Positions 1 to 11,089 of a stretch of DNA of 64,000 nucleotides are shown piece by piece. The position numbers and the translations under genes are program-made. Below the pieces are notes generated by a model that saw only the letters and a program-made list of their open reading frames with translations, had not been told where the DNA came from and ran no database searches. Positions within the stretch are counted from its first letter, which is position 1; each line of letters begins with the position of its first letter. Source of the stretch: Archegozetes longisetosus (lineage: Eukaryota; Arthropoda; Arachnida; Sarcoptiformes; Trhypochthoniidae); the NCBI GenBank assembly GCA_018873245.2, contig JAEMBT020000003.1:10819843-10883842 (forward strand), read 5' to 3'.

Positions 1-254
1 TTAGTTCAGAAATAGTTGAAAGCTTGGAAGGAACAGATGCGAAACTAAGACCGAGAGAGGAAGAACTACCTGAAAAACTAATTGATAAAAGCGAAGCTCT
101 TATTTTTCATTACAATCCATATTGTGATGAATCAAGAGAAGGTCTCATTAATGATGCAACTATTTTGAAGTACAAAATAGCTTTATATAACTTTATCAGT
201 TCCTATAATTTAAATAAGTATTTTTTAAAACACAATAACAGTATAATTACATAA
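1..254 (+). CDS. Possible 3' end of an unrecognised coding exon
   Basis: The frame is open from the first base of the window to a TAA at 252-254 (about 84 codons). It has no convincing ATG: the codon at 24 is TTG. The peptide is Lys/Glu-rich at first (residues LRPREEELPEKLIDK) and then Tyr/Asn/Ile-rich, with no domain that I recognise. It could be the terminal exon of a gene lying to the left, a fragment of a transposon ORF, or chance. The open frame at the window edge is what favours a truncated exon. Codon use is AT-rich like the surroundings, so composition does not help decide. Confidence 0.2.
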   Translation, partial: SSEIVESLEGTDAKLRPREEELPEKLIDKSEALIFHYNPYCDESREGLINDATILKYKIALYNFISSYNLNKYFLKHNNSIIT

Positions 255-496
255 CTTTTTAAACTTATAAAACTATCAAAATCTATTGAGCAAGATTTGA
301 AAATTCACTTAAGTTCAAGTTCATTAAAGAATTTGATAGAATTAACAAAATTAAATATTAGATTTTGATTTGTATCTGTTATCTTTAAACAATACTTTAG
401 TTAAATATACATTGGGTTGTCAACTATGAATGTTGTTTTTTAATGAAATGAAAAATTATTTATTGTTTACAAATGAATTAATGTGTTGTCGAATAG

Positions 497-1210
497 CCTC
501 GTGAAAGCGGCTCCTCTTTGTTTGATCAAAATTCACTTAATCAAAATACATTTGATCAAAACCCCTGTTTAACTACCCCGAGAGTGAATTGAGCCCTGTA
601 TTCAATAATGAATTACTCTGAGTTGAAATATCCATTTATGACATTTTCTAGGAGTTACTCAAATAAAACTAGTATGATATACTAGCAAATTTTATTTTTT
701 GCATCTGTAATAATCTTTATCTTTATATGAAATATACTTTTGGTAAATATAATTATCAACAACTGCTGAATTAATTGATTTAGTAGACTTGATAAAATAA
801 AGCGAAGCATTCATTATAATTGAGAAAAATCACCAATTTATCAATGAAGTTATTTGACTGAAAACTAATATGAATGAAAGTTATATGAGGTTTTATTGTT
901 TAAATACTAGTTATTTAAAAATAATCTGTGAAAGTCACGTAGTTTCTATTCCTTAGGGACAGCTCTGGTATTTAATCTAAGATTTCTTTAATCTCTGAAA
1001 CACAACATGTTATTTCGTGATTATTCATTAATCTCACAAATTAAATCTGAATCCAGTTGAGAGTTTAGTTTATTTTTGAGTTTGAAAACGGGATAATTTT
1101 TTTTGAGAATAAACAATTTAGGGGGATTGGAAACAGAGTTTAATTTTGATCAAATGAATTTTGATCATGTGAATTTTGATCAAACGAAGTGCTCCCGTGA
1201 GAGCAACCCA
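497..1210. repeat. Nested inverted repeat with tandem TTTGATCAAA units
   Basis: At 519-566 the 14-15 base unit TTTGATCAAAATNNA is repeated three times. The same block recurs as its reverse complement at about 1138-1185, preceded and followed by matching GCTC/GAGC-rich sequence (GGCTCCTCTTTG at 507, complement of GAGCACTTCG at 1185). The arms are about 65-75 bp, separated by about 570 bp of AT-rich DNA without coding potential. It sits where the middle of the mariner transposase should be, so I infer a younger non-autonomous element inserted in the mariner relic. Confidence 0.55.
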
Positions 1211-1485
1211 TTATGGCCGCCATTTCATGTAACGTCTGTCTCGGATCAGATTCGACGAGCTCTTCCAGAGCCATATTATCCACTTCGGTTGGGGACACCC
1301 ACGGGCAGATCTTTGAGACTGAAGTCTCCAGACCGGAATTTAGCTAACCATCGCTGACACTTGCGGATGTCCAATGCATTTTCGTAAATGTAATTGATGT
1401 TGTTCATGGTCCCAGTCACCTTATTCCTTTTCGGAACTCGTAGAGCATAATATGTCGAATGTGCTGCTCTTCCGAACTCATGTTT
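1196..1485 (-). pseudogene. Mariner transposase N-terminal (HTH) fragment
   Basis: Read on the minus strand, the segment shows the start of a mariner transposase in shifting frames. From 1483 down there is a stretch like SSEEQHIRHIMLYEFRKG, then CQRWLAKFRSGDFSLKDLP near 1360-1305, then an EELVESDPRQT-like stretch near 1260. This is the paired helix-turn-helix DNA-binding half of the protein. The frame is broken (a stop follows FRKGIR), and the catalytic half is missing because other DNA lies in its place. It cannot encode a working transposase. Confidence 0.6.
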
Positions 1486-2024
1486 ACACAGATACGAGTT
1501 AAGAGTTTTTTAATCAAAAGTAAACATTAATAATCCCTTTACATAAAAAATATTGTTAATTGGATTTTTGTTCATTAATTTTATAGCTTTAAGATTTTCA
1601 ATTCATGTAAGTCAAAGAACGACATTTGATAGTTGACAACCCAGTAGTTGTTTTTTGAGAAGTCATTGACTTCATAGTTGATAATTCATATCAGAATCAT
1701 GTTATCAATAAATTATTGCAAGGCTTGAATGTCTAATGAAAATAATGTTAAACCTCTTGACTGACATATTAAGTAACGTTCGTAAACAATACGTCACAGA
1801 TATATCTTATTAAGTAAAGTGAAAATTCAAATCTGCTTTCAACCTTCAGAAAAATATCTGTCGAAATAACTATTTTTAAGAATTAATTCGAAAACTTTTA
1901 TTTAAACATTTAAAAGTTATAACTAATTGAGCAATAAATAGCTTAAACACCGGTTTTAATTAATACATTTAAAAAAATATTATTTGAGAAAAATGAGTTA
2001 AAAATCAATAAAAACTAGTCAATT

Positions 2025-4743
2025 TTAAGGTCCTTTACAAGTATTACAATTATTCATGGCCATTGCATCATATCTTTCGACTTGAACAGTTGTTTGCTGA
2101 ATGTCATACTCTTTTCTAATCAGACTTTCGGCCAATTTAAGTATCCTTTCGGGATCACTACGCAGATCAATGGCTAAATGTACGGCAAGAGCATTTTTAT
2201 TCAGCGTAAGCGACCAAATATGCAAACTATGAGCCATTTTGACACCTTCGATGTGTTCTAGCGCTCCCTTAATTGCTGTGTAATCAAGATTTGGAGGGAA
2301 GCCTTCCATTAGCACATGTACGGCATCTTTCATAATGTTGAAAGTTGTGAATAGAACTAAACAACTGAAAAGAAACGTGCAAATAGGATCTGCCAACTTG
2401 TATTCAGGTTTGTATTTTATAATAAAAGCTGCGATTAATACACCAATACTTTGGATTAAATCTCCCAAAACGTGGATTAAAGCCGCTCTAAAGATAAATA
2501 TCTAAAGTTAAGTATTTTTAATAAACAAGACTAGGCTTTTCTTTTGTAGCTGACATTATTGCGAATCGAGTTCTCATTTAAATTAAGTTTAATTTTGGCT
2601 TTAAATTATGTTAGACATTAGTATTTCTAAGCCTGAGATAAGATTTTTCGAATTTACGCAAGTATCAACTCGACTATTATTATTAAGCGCGATTTTCAAC
2701 AATACAGCCAAATTCAGTTATGTTTGCAACTTTTGCATTGCTATTTCCGATATCAGGTTTATGTTCGTTCTATGCGATCACTTAACGAACAATGAGGTTT
2801 TCAAAGTGTTCGAAATTAATTTAAACTATTGTTCCTTAATTCAATGAATTTAATTTAAATTATTTTAGTCAATATCTATGTTTAATTTGATGTTTAAAAA
2901 CACTTTAAATTAATTTTGAACATCTTGGGAGACTTATTGATCGTTAAGTGATCGCACAGAACGAAACTAAACCTGATATCGGAAATAGCAATACATAAAT
3001 TTCAAATAGTTTTGAGAAAAGCACTACTAAAAGACTGTCCACTGGAAATAGTGGTGCAAAGGTTGGGAACACAACTGAATTTGGCTGTAACTGCTATTGA
3101 CAGTAAAGCAGAAGATGTTCTAATGTTTACCTAACATTCATATTTGCATGTGAATGACCATGACTTGCATGTGAGTGACCGTGGCCTCCCAAACCGTGAC
3201 TGTGACCATGTCCGTGGCTGCCAGCTTCTGCATCATCACTACTTCTTTTACCACAAATATTACCCGAGAGAGTCAATCCCATAATTATGTTCATGGCTAC
3301 CCCAGAACCAGACACTATAAGCATATAGTCGGCTTGGATATCATAGTCCCCTCGTATAACTCTATCGATAGCCATATAAACTAAAATTCCGGTCAAAACC
3401 CAAATCATGAAAATACTAGCGACTGCGCCTAAAACTTCTGCCCGATAGAAACCAAACGACATCTTTTTGGTTGGCTTTCTTTGACTGATCCAAATGGCAA
3501 ATAGACTTAATAGGAAGCTTGCCAAATCACTCAACATGTGTGCTGCGTCTGTAATCAAACATTTTCACTCTTTAATTTTTTTTTCAAATCAATTAATTCT
3601 TTTTAATTTTATCAAGATATTTTTCAGAGGTTTTATTTTTCCAATCTAATTAGAATACTTGTACAGTTGTTACGATGAACAGTTATTACGAAACTGTGAT
3701 TGCTGTCAAAGCTTTAATTGATTGTTATAATATTTTCAGTGATAAAATCTATTTCTCAGTGTGTGAAATTTCATTATGTTTTAATTTAATTTTTCTATCA
3801 AAGATTTATCGGATATTGTCTTCGTTCAGCCTTCATGTATATCTTAGCTGAGGAATATTTGATTAAAACTCATTATTGAGGGTCAAGTTCAATATAAAAG
3901 AAAAACTTTAATTTAGATTTAATTTTATATCGTGAGGCGTTCAGTACTCTTTTGGCAAAAAAGTCTTCAAATCTCAACAACTCTTCGACTCTTCAAGTTG
4001 ACTAAAATAATAACAAGAAATGTTTATTTAAAGCGAATTCTGTTTTATCAGAAAATAAACATTTGATTTCCTTTCAGAAACTTTGCGGAAACATCAAATT
4101 CTAATTATAGTTACCTAACAATAGCATAAACTAATTCTCAAACTCGATATATGACAGCATAAATAAAGAGTTTAACAAGATCGCAGCAAAATCATTTAAC
4201 AATAGATCTATTTCAAGTTAAAAATGAAACATGTTTTGGTTCAAAAGTACCTGTCATTATGGCTAAACTATTAGAAAAATAGCCGCCAATAACTTCTGCT
4301 AACATGAAAACGAGACATAGTATACACCCAACAATTAGCTGACGGTTAGCCTTTTTAACAGACTGTGCATGTTTATCGGATGTGTCCGGGTGACAATGAT
4401 TTGTCCAATTGTGATCATGTGTGTCTTCAGTCGATCTATAATTGTGATGATGATGATGATGAGAATGAGTATTTGTGGGCTCTAATTGATTATGCTCGCT
4501 ATGTCCGATATCGGTCTCATCCATGATATTCCCATTGCTTATCATTGCTATGCCATTAGTCGATAAACACTTAACACAACGACAATAATCTTCTTCATTG
4601 AAATCATCATCAAAGCCTAGTCTAGACTGATCTAAGACTAAGAGTTCTTCGTCTCCATCAAGTACCGAACCTTCAGAGTTGGTTGAGTTTATACTCCAGG
4701 GCTGGTTAACTGAATACTCATGTTGGATATACGACGAACTCAT
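2025..4743 (-). CDS. SLC30A: Zinc transporter, ZnT/SLC30 family (ZnT2/3/4/8-like), 3 exons
   Basis: A cation-diffusion-facilitator protein that moves Zn2+ out of the cytosol, into vesicles or out of the cell, in exchange for protons. The coding exons are 4743-4251, 3548-3131 and 2487-2025. All junctions are GT-AG (intron phases 1 and 2), giving 457 codons. The ATG at 4743 is the first in frame; the upstream codon at 4755 is TTG. Both zinc-site HxxxD motifs are present: H168-D172 in TM2 (TDAAHMLSD) and H309-D313 in TM5 (IHVLGD). There is a His-rich N-terminal stretch (HSHHHHHH, about residue 98) and a His/Gly-rich TM4-TM5 loop (about 275-300). A C-terminal cytosolic domain follows TM6. The N-terminus is long for the family. 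Intron 2 carries a foldback element. It is divergent from the DUF1295 gene. Subcellular site and exact paralogue are not decidable here. A possible AATAAA lies near 1900 on this strand. Confidence 0.95.
2697..3085. mobile_element. Foldback/MITE in ZnT intron 2
   Basis: The two arms are reverse complements over about 100 bp. The block at 2700-2800 (CAGCCAAATTCAGTTATG ... CCGATATCAGGTTTATGTTCG ... GATCACTTAACG) returns inverted at 2940-3088. The arms enclose about 140 bp of AT-rich DNA. The element lies wholly inside intron 2 of the zinc transporter and does not touch the splice sites at 2488 and 3130. A diverged single arm of the same family is at about 38641-38702. The open frames seen across the arms are by-products of the repeat. 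Confidence 0.7.
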
Positions 4744-5816
4744 AGTGTATATCAATAATAAAATAGGTGTTCACTAGATAGATATACTGATTTTTAAACT
4801 ATAGCTAAAAAGGTATCAATCTCTGTGTTTCAGTACATGACTGCAATTTGCAAACTCAATTTCTCAGTGTGTGACCCAATGCTAGCAATTGTTTTTTCTC
4901 TGCCTCACTATAACTTTAATCTATTTCTCAACGCATTGATGGGAGGAATTTGCGTTTAGGTATAGATTAGTTGCTACGAAACTTTGAATTAGTTATCGTT
5001 ACAATTATAATGAAAGCTGATAACAAAGTTTTATAATTTGAAGGGCAATTCGATAAAGATTTATTGATGTGGTGGCACACCAATTAATAGCTAATGATTT
5101 TGGGGTCAAGCATCACTAATAGGTCTGCTATTGATCTATCTTAATTTGCAAATATTCGCCTAAAAATTTATTTTTCGCTTATATTATCCTAAGCAATGCA
5201 TGAAATAATGCCAAACCACATATCCTAAGAATGGTTGCATACCAAAAGTTTTCTACCTCACTTAATAATTTTTATGATAGTTTGTCTAATCAAAGCATAA
5301 ATTACTTTTCGTCATTATTTACTTGTGTATTTGCGGCACAGTTTGGATGACTGACAGAAGAAATGTAACTTAATTCAATTATATAAAAGTTCAACAGTAG
5401 ATGGAAAGTGAAAAATATTGACTTTAAATCAAATCAGTAATTGACAAAAAAATTCGAAAAGTTTTAAGAGTTTATAAAATGATTGCTTGGACACAGATAG
5501 AAATGAGTACATTATAGGATAAGTATAACTGACGTTAAACCAATGTAAAAATTAATTTAAGAACTCTTCTGACTCAAATTTTGTTGAGGGCTCATTACGG
5601 AGAAGGGTTGACAACTTTTAGAAACTTTGAAAACTTGAAAACTTTTAGCCGTTTACTGCTATCTGTTGCTACGGTTTGAAGTCAACTTAATATAGCACCT
5701 CATCACTAGGGTAACAAACAAATTAGTAAACATCAAAATGATTTAATATTTATATTTGACGTGAAACATTCTCTCGTTCGCAATAGTTTAAAACAATTAA
5801 CTGAACGAATCCAAAG
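4744..5816. promoter_or_regulatory. Divergent intergenic region between ZnT and DUF1295 genes
   Basis: This 1.07 kb separates the two start codons and must hold both 5' UTRs and promoters. The sequence is AT-rich. I could not identify a convincing TATA or initiator, or a metal-response element (TGCRCNC), for the zinc gene. Upstream non-coding exons cannot be excluded. The call rests on gene layout alone. Confidence 0.4.
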
Positions 5817-6795
5817 ATGTATATAGTCGATAAGTACTATCTGACGACTACTCTTTTAGTCACGATTGTTATGCAATTGTCATTTTTCGCAGTTGCAGCC
5901 TTTTACAAATTTGATAAAGTATTTAAACAATTTTTCAAATTTGATGGACTAGAAATATTTGAAGATTCATTTTTTCTGCTTATCTCGTAATAAGGTGACA
6001 GATTTCGCTGGTTGTAGTAACTTTTTGGTGATAGCAGTTCTGGTGTTCGTACTCAGATCAACTTATTTCAAGCGGCAAATAGTTTTGACTGCGTTTACCA
6101 TTTTATGGTCCGTAAGATTAGGTGCTTTTCTCTTAATGAGAGTTATTATACGTAAGAAAGACGAACGTTTCGATGGAATGAGAGATCAATTTGTGGCATT
6201 TCTCGGATTTTGGATCTTTCAGATGATCTGGGTGTTCGTTGTTTCGTTACCAGTAACTCTGAATAACGCGGCTGTCAACGATAGTCCTCTCGATTGGTTT
6301 GATTATATCGGTTGGACTTTTTGGTTAATTGGGTTTGTGGTCGAAGTAGTTGCAGATCAGCAAAAATTTTTCTATACTATGACTCCTAACGAAAGGCCTT
6401 TTATGAGCTCTGGTTTGTGGTCGCTATCGAGACATCCGAACTATTTCGGGGAAGTTCTCCTCTGGACTGGAATCTTTTTGAGTTCTTGTAATGCATATAG
6501 AGTTGCCGAAAATGAGATGGGTTTTGGTTATGTATCAGTTCTGTCACCCGTTTTAACATTTTTGCTGCTGATGTTTGTGTCTGGAATACCGGTGGCTGAA
6601 ATGCGAGCCGACAAGAAGTACGGCAAACTTGCCGAATATGTTGACTATAAGCGAAGTACAAGTCCCTTCTTTTTGTTCCCGCCACGGATCTATGAGAAAT
6701 TGCCTCAAGTTGTCAAATTGATTTTCTTCTTCGAGTTTCCAATTTATAACAAGTATTTTCGCGCTGAATATCAGTCGACAAATGAACACAACTAA
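5817..6795 (+). CDS. DUF1295 / steroid 5-alpha-reductase-like membrane protein, 2 exons
   Basis: Multi-pass membrane protein of the DUF1295 family, related to the C-terminal part of steroid 5-alpha reductases. The family is presumed to include NAD(P)H-dependent lipid or steroid reductases, and the substrate of this group is not known to me. Exon 1 is 5817-5918 (34 codons, one transmembrane helix) and exon 2 is 5995-6795. The GT-AG intron of 76 nt is phase 0 and joins YKFDK to VTDFAG, a contiguous family motif. The product is 300 aa, normal for the family. The hallmark block is at about residues 155-190: DQQKFFY, then GLWSLSRHPNYFGE, with the conserved R-HPNY-E residues present. At least six hydrophobic stretches are visible. 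It is divergent from the ZnT gene. A decayed duplicate follows at 8220. Annotating only 5959-6795 would miss exon 1 and translate intron sequence. Confidence 0.88.
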
Positions 6796-7495
6796 GTCTA
6801 ATTTATATATATATTTTATTTAGATTTTCTTCAGTCCAGAAACGAAAAATTTGAAGAGAGTTCAATCTTTGCGTAGAATTAATAACTTTAAAGAGAGATT
6901 TTGAATTACTGAACTTACTACTATCGTAAGAAAGATATCTATATAATGTCTATATTTTTTGAACAATTCATTTTTTAAACAAGAGTTTACTTAATAATAG
7001 TTTGCCAGGTCGTCTCCCTCATTGATTAAAAATTGGTAAACATATCGAATATTATTTGTTAGTAAACAAAATATAAATTGAATTTAAGGCACAAGCATAT
7101 AGTTAAATATTTGTACTTTTGGTATTTTTAAAACAAGATATCGATTTACAAACTTTTCCGTCAAATATTTCTTTTATTTTTCGATTGACAACCATTTGTA
7201 ACGTAACTAAAAGTCTTTATGCTTCATGTATATAAGAGAACTTTTATGTTAATCTTGAGATGATTGAACCTGCGCGCAACTAGTTAACCAAATTTGAACA
7301 GTTCTCAAATTAGGTCTTAATGAGAAAAGAAAATAAAATAATAAATGTTATTTAAGACAAAGTTTGATCTCTCACTGCCATCAATTTATAGGATTAAAGC
7401 TTAAGGAATAATAAAATAAATTTCTTGACAGCTCGAATAAAAGTAGACAAATCTGAAAATGAGTTAACATAGTTTATTATAGATATGTTTTTGTA
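6796..7495. other. Intergenic, nothing recognised
   Basis: AT-rich DNA downstream of the DUF1295 gene. No coding or repeat structure was recognised, and no clear AATAAA within the first 200 bases. Confidence 0.4.
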
Positions 7496-8173
7496 GAGAC
7501 CACGATTTTCAGGTGTTATTCTTAAAGAAATTTGGTGAGTCTTTTCGAGTGTTAATTTTAGAAACAAGTTTCGGGGATTTTCGTGTTTTATAAAAATGTT
7601 ATTGATTCAATTATAACTATATGTACTATCACTCCCAAAAGTCTTTGTAAAAATTCAAATTTCGCGAAAAATTATAGTTAAAATTTTGAGGAAATGCTAT
7701 AAAACTCTAACCCTAAATACTGTTTTCTGAATGCATACTATCATTACTATTAAACTTTTTAAAGTTAAAAATTAAAGTTTTGTTTTAATAATATCTCTTT
7801 CCTTTAATTTTTGGTGCAAAGTTTAACAAAAACTTTTAGAGGTGATAATACAATTAGTTCGACTAATAATTAAAGAAGTAACATTCATTATGACCATTCA
7901 AATATAATATAGTAGATCTTTTGAGGTTTTCAAGATTAAGTTTAAAAGTCTGAAGAGTAGATTTGAAAAGGGTACGTTTGAAAGTTAAAACATTATGAAA
8001 TTTGTTAAAGATCTTTCAGCATCTAAACTTTCAAATGCAATGCATAATGAATTACTTTTGAGGTATTTTTTATTCATAAGTTAAGGATTTTCGGGTTACA
8101 TCCGAAATCATATCAGTTAAAGCCGGCAGTAATTATCAGAAATATTCGGGTTTTACCCGAAAATCGTGGTCTT
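7496..8173. mobile_element. MITE with TA target duplication between the DUF1295 gene and its copy
   Basis: The ends are inverted: GAGACCACGATTTTCAGGT at 7496 against the complement of ACCCGAAAATCGTGGTCTT ending at 8173 (one or two mismatches in about 19 bases). TA flanks both ends (7494-7495 and 8174-8175). No ORF lies inside. Near the right end, CGGG-TTTTA-CCCG is a short internal palindrome (8147-8159). The length of 678 bp and the TA duplication suit a Tc1/mariner-type non-autonomous element. Confidence 0.55.
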
Positions 8174-8219
8174 TAGTCTTATGCAATACTTAATAGTTAA
8201 CCAAAAAGAAATCTTAAAA

Positions 8220-9090
8220 ATGCAAATATTCGACAAATACTGTCTGACGATTACTAATATTGGTGACAATTGCGATTGTTCTTGATGGCGGCCACTTTTA
8301 AATTCGATAAAATATTTAAAGAACTAGAACTAAAACTTTTCAAAACTTCTAAAATTATCAAAAGCTTATCTGAAATTAATTATTATCTTTTAATTGATAA
8401 ATAGGTGACAGACTACCGGTTGTAACAACTTTCTTGCGATAACAGTTCTGTTCTTTATATTTAGATCAACCTATTTTGCGTGACAAAAAGTTTTGACCAC
8501 ATTTACCGTTTTATGGGCTCTAAAGTTAGGCTCTTATTTATTGATAAGAGTTTCGATGGAATTAGGGATAACTTTGCAGTTCTCGGATTTTGAATCTTTC
8601 AAATGGCTTCAGTCTTCGTCGTTTCATTATCTATAACCCTGAACAACGCGTTCATTATTGATAGTCCTCAATTGGTTTGATTATATAGGTTGAACTTTTT
8701 GGTTAATTGGGTTTTTGATCGAATCAGTTGCAGGTCAACCGAAATTTTTCTTTACTATAATTGATAAAGTGTTTCGACTGCCTTTTATGAGCTCTAGTCT
8801 GTGGTACCTATCGAGACATCCAAACTATTTCGGAGAAATTCTTCTCTGGACTGACTTAAGTTCTTGTGATGCTTGTAGAGTACCTGATAATCACATGAAG
8901 TACGGTTTTGTTTCGCCTTTTTTACGTTCTGTTGATGTTTGTGTCCGGGACGCCGATCGCGGAAAAGCGTTCCGATGAAAGTACGAAAAGTTTGCTGAAT
9001 GTGTTCACTATAAAAGAAGTACAGGTCCTTCAATTATTTTTCCGCCACAAATTTATAGCAATTGTCACAAACGGTTAAGTGTATTTTTTC
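8220..9090 (+). pseudogene. DUF1295 pseudogene (tandem duplicate of 5817-6795)
   Basis: The segment follows the neighbouring gene from the ATG (8220) to near the C-terminus (RRSTGPS-like block near 9020), at clear nucleotide similarity, with frameshifts, deletions and stops throughout. The exon-intron layout is retained. An intron of about 93 bases lies at 8312-8404 at the same position, so this is a DNA-level tandem duplication and not a retrocopy. Its donor GT has become AT (GATAAA-ATATTT), while the acceptor AG before GTGACAGAC is kept. The family block SSLWYLSRHPNYFGEI is still readable at 8790-8840. It cannot make a full protein. Confidence 0.85.
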
Positions 9091-9850
9091 TTTGAGTTTC
9101 TGTTTTATAGCAACTTAAATTCGACTCAATACTAGAATAAAGCTCGACAAAAATTACACAATTTTTGTGATCTTAAACTTATCTAGACTGTCATAGGCCT
9201 GTAAGTTGATGAATCGGTAAATACTCATTGTTAAATATTCATCGACTGGAAAATCATATAGTCCTTAAGAGTAGTGAAAAGCATTGGTCTGAAATCTTGA
9301 GCTGCGCTGCTGAGCCTATGTCAAAAATTAGAAATTAAAATAATGAGTATTAATCTTTGTAATAAGTATTTATCTCAAGTTATAATGAAGTATTTGCGCA
9401 AGAATATATTAATTCTGATCGTAAAGTTTGAAGAATGAATTAAAATTTCGACATCAGTGTCACTTATCAATAATTGTGAGTCTTTTGATTGTATTTCACT
9501 TTCTTGTCAAGTCATGTTGAAAGTAGTTTCGAACAACAAATTTCTCTTGTTTTAAACAATTTTTGAAAATTATTTGAGATTATCTTATTTCGAATGTAAA
9601 GAAATTTAACCAGTGAATAAAAATATTACTTTTAAGGCCTGAAACATCATTAATTCTCTCTTCAGATAAACAGTTATTGCATTAAACTTCAGTTTAAGCG
9701 AAATTTATCTTGAAAGCAATGATTCATAATTCAGAAATGCATCTCATCATTCAATTCGATAATTTAACACCTAATTTGCTAACATACGAGAAGCAGTTCA
9801 AAAATCATTGCTATTTTAAGTCAATACTGTTTTTTTGCTTTATTAAATAA
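9091..9850. other. Intergenic, nothing recognised
   Basis: AT-rich sequence without recognisable coding, RNA or repeat structure. Confidence 0.35.
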
Positions 9851-9960
9851 ATCGGCTTCAAATGAGCTCAACTTGAAGCTCGAGCTTGTATGCTCGAAGA
9901 CAGATAAAATTGAGCTTCAAGACCAGCGCAGCTCAGCTCACAGCTAGCTTATGCTCTTCA
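9851..9960. repeat. GAGCTT/AAGCTC-rich cluster (possible hAT subterminal remnant)
   Basis: Within about 110 bases the hexamers GAGCTC, GAGCTT, AAGCTC and GCTCGA recur in both orientations, ending with CAGCTCAGCTCACAGCTAGC. A similar cluster is at 39070-39180. Dense short inverted motifs of this kind are known near hAT ends, where transposase binds. No terminal repeat or target duplication was found, so the assignment is tentative. Confidence 0.35.
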
Positions 9961-10584
9961 CTACTTAACCCGTCGTCACAGCTTAACTTCCGAAAACGTA
10001 AAATTAACTGTGGGGTATAATGTTTTCTATCCTCTATATCTGCTCTAGGTTAGTCTGAATGCTTTGAGAATCAAGGTTATCCCTTGTTTTCCAAGTTTAA
10101 ATTTATTAATTAATTAATTTTTAGTTATCTGCTACAGCGTCATCAGTGGTTCAAATTGCTAGTAGCGAAATTACAGCACTGCGATGTTAGAGGAAATTTC
10201 TGTCCTAGCCAAACATGTTTCCAGAAAAAACTTTTTAAATTTAAATAAAGTTATAAGTCTGAATTAATCAGACTTTTTGTCATTCAAAGCCAGATACATG
10301 ACTGAGGAATACCTAAATTCTCAAGAAATAACATTTTGTTGATTTTTGCGAGATTTTTAAAGTCAAACTTGGGAGCACTTTACCCTACAATTGTGACGAA
10401 AGTAAAAAGAGAAACTATCAGAACCAAAAATAAATTCAACAGACTTTTAATGATTTACACATTAATGTCAATATTAAATGATTTACAAACAATAATTCAT
10501 AAGCTATAGATATCTGCCTTAAGTCATAGTATTTTAAATGTATAAGTTCTGTTACGATATATATTCGCGTTCCCCTATATTTTT

Positions 10585-11000
10585 AATGCGACTGTTCATC
10601 AAATATATGGATTTTCGCTAAACCAAAATCTGCTATTTCGACAAACTTATCATTTCTTGCATCGGTTACCAGAATGTTCGCTGGTTTCAAGGCTCTATGA
10701 ATTATTGGAGGGATTTTGTTTATTCAAATAATCAACTGCTTCTACAGTATTATCTCAATGAATGATTCACTTGAAATATTACAATTTAAAAAAGTCATTA
10801 TTTTTGATAGCTTTTGATTCGGTTCGCTTTTAAATATCTGAATGACTTTAAAGAATTCGAACCATAACTCCATTTGAATATTTAATAGAAGAGCTTTATT
10901 TGGATTGAAAATCTGTTGATCTGAACTCAAACCAGAATTTTCATAAGTCTTAAAATGGTCTTTCAGATTATAATTTCTCCAATCCAAAAATCGAAACACT
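10585..11000 (-). pseudogene. Protein kinase domain fragment, inactivated
   Basis: Minus-strand reading gives a serine/threonine-type kinase catalytic core in pieces: RVFRFLDW near 11000, LLLNIQMELW near 10870, VEAVDYLNKQNP near 10735, IHRALKPANILV near 10695, and ADFGLAKI near 10620. The catalytic loop has HRA in place of HRD, so the proton-acceptor Asp is missing. One base change separates an Asp from an Ala codon. Two frameshifts are visible (before VEAVD and between NKQNP and IHRA), and a stop follows DEQSH at about 10585. The subdomain order and the IQMEL motif resemble eIF2-alpha-kinase or related kinases, but that is weak. No N-lobe lysine region was found. This is a relic or a heavily altered copy. 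Confidence 0.7.
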
Positions 11001-11089
11001 CGACAGCCTCGGGTGCCACCCGTTTCAGTTTCACCCGAACAGTCCCGGTAAAGTATAAACAGGGATAACACATGTTCTGAAATAAGCAT

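Larger units (their letters stand above)
410..1643 (-). mobile_element. Decayed mariner element (mellifera-like) with TA target duplication
   Basis: The two ends form an inverted repeat: TTGGGTTGTCAACTAT at about 412 and its complement at 1628-1643, each next to a TA dinucleotide (408-409 and 1644-1645). The TTGGGTTG-type terminus is what I know from mellifera-subfamily mariners. Inside, the minus strand carries the N-terminal part of a mariner transposase (separate entry). The remaining transposase is absent, and a second inverted repeat occupies that space. At about 1.23 kb the span is close to a normal mariner length, but much of the content is foreign. Confidence 0.6.

Noticed and set aside
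2608-2847. Open frame on the plus strand inside ZnT intron 2
   Set aside because: It runs across one arm of an inverted repeat, has no family similarity and is antisense to the real gene.
3175-3384. Plus-strand frame opposite ZnT exon 2
   Set aside because: Antisense shadow of the His-rich loop and TM region of the zinc transporter.
5959-5994. Upstream extension of DUF1295 exon 2 (MKIHFFCLSRNK)
   Set aside because: It is intron sequence. The family motif YKFDK-VTDFAG is restored only by joining 5918 to 5995 across a GT-AG intron.
6401-6789. Two minus-strand frames opposite the DUF1295 gene
   Set aside because: They mirror a conserved sense exon and match no family.
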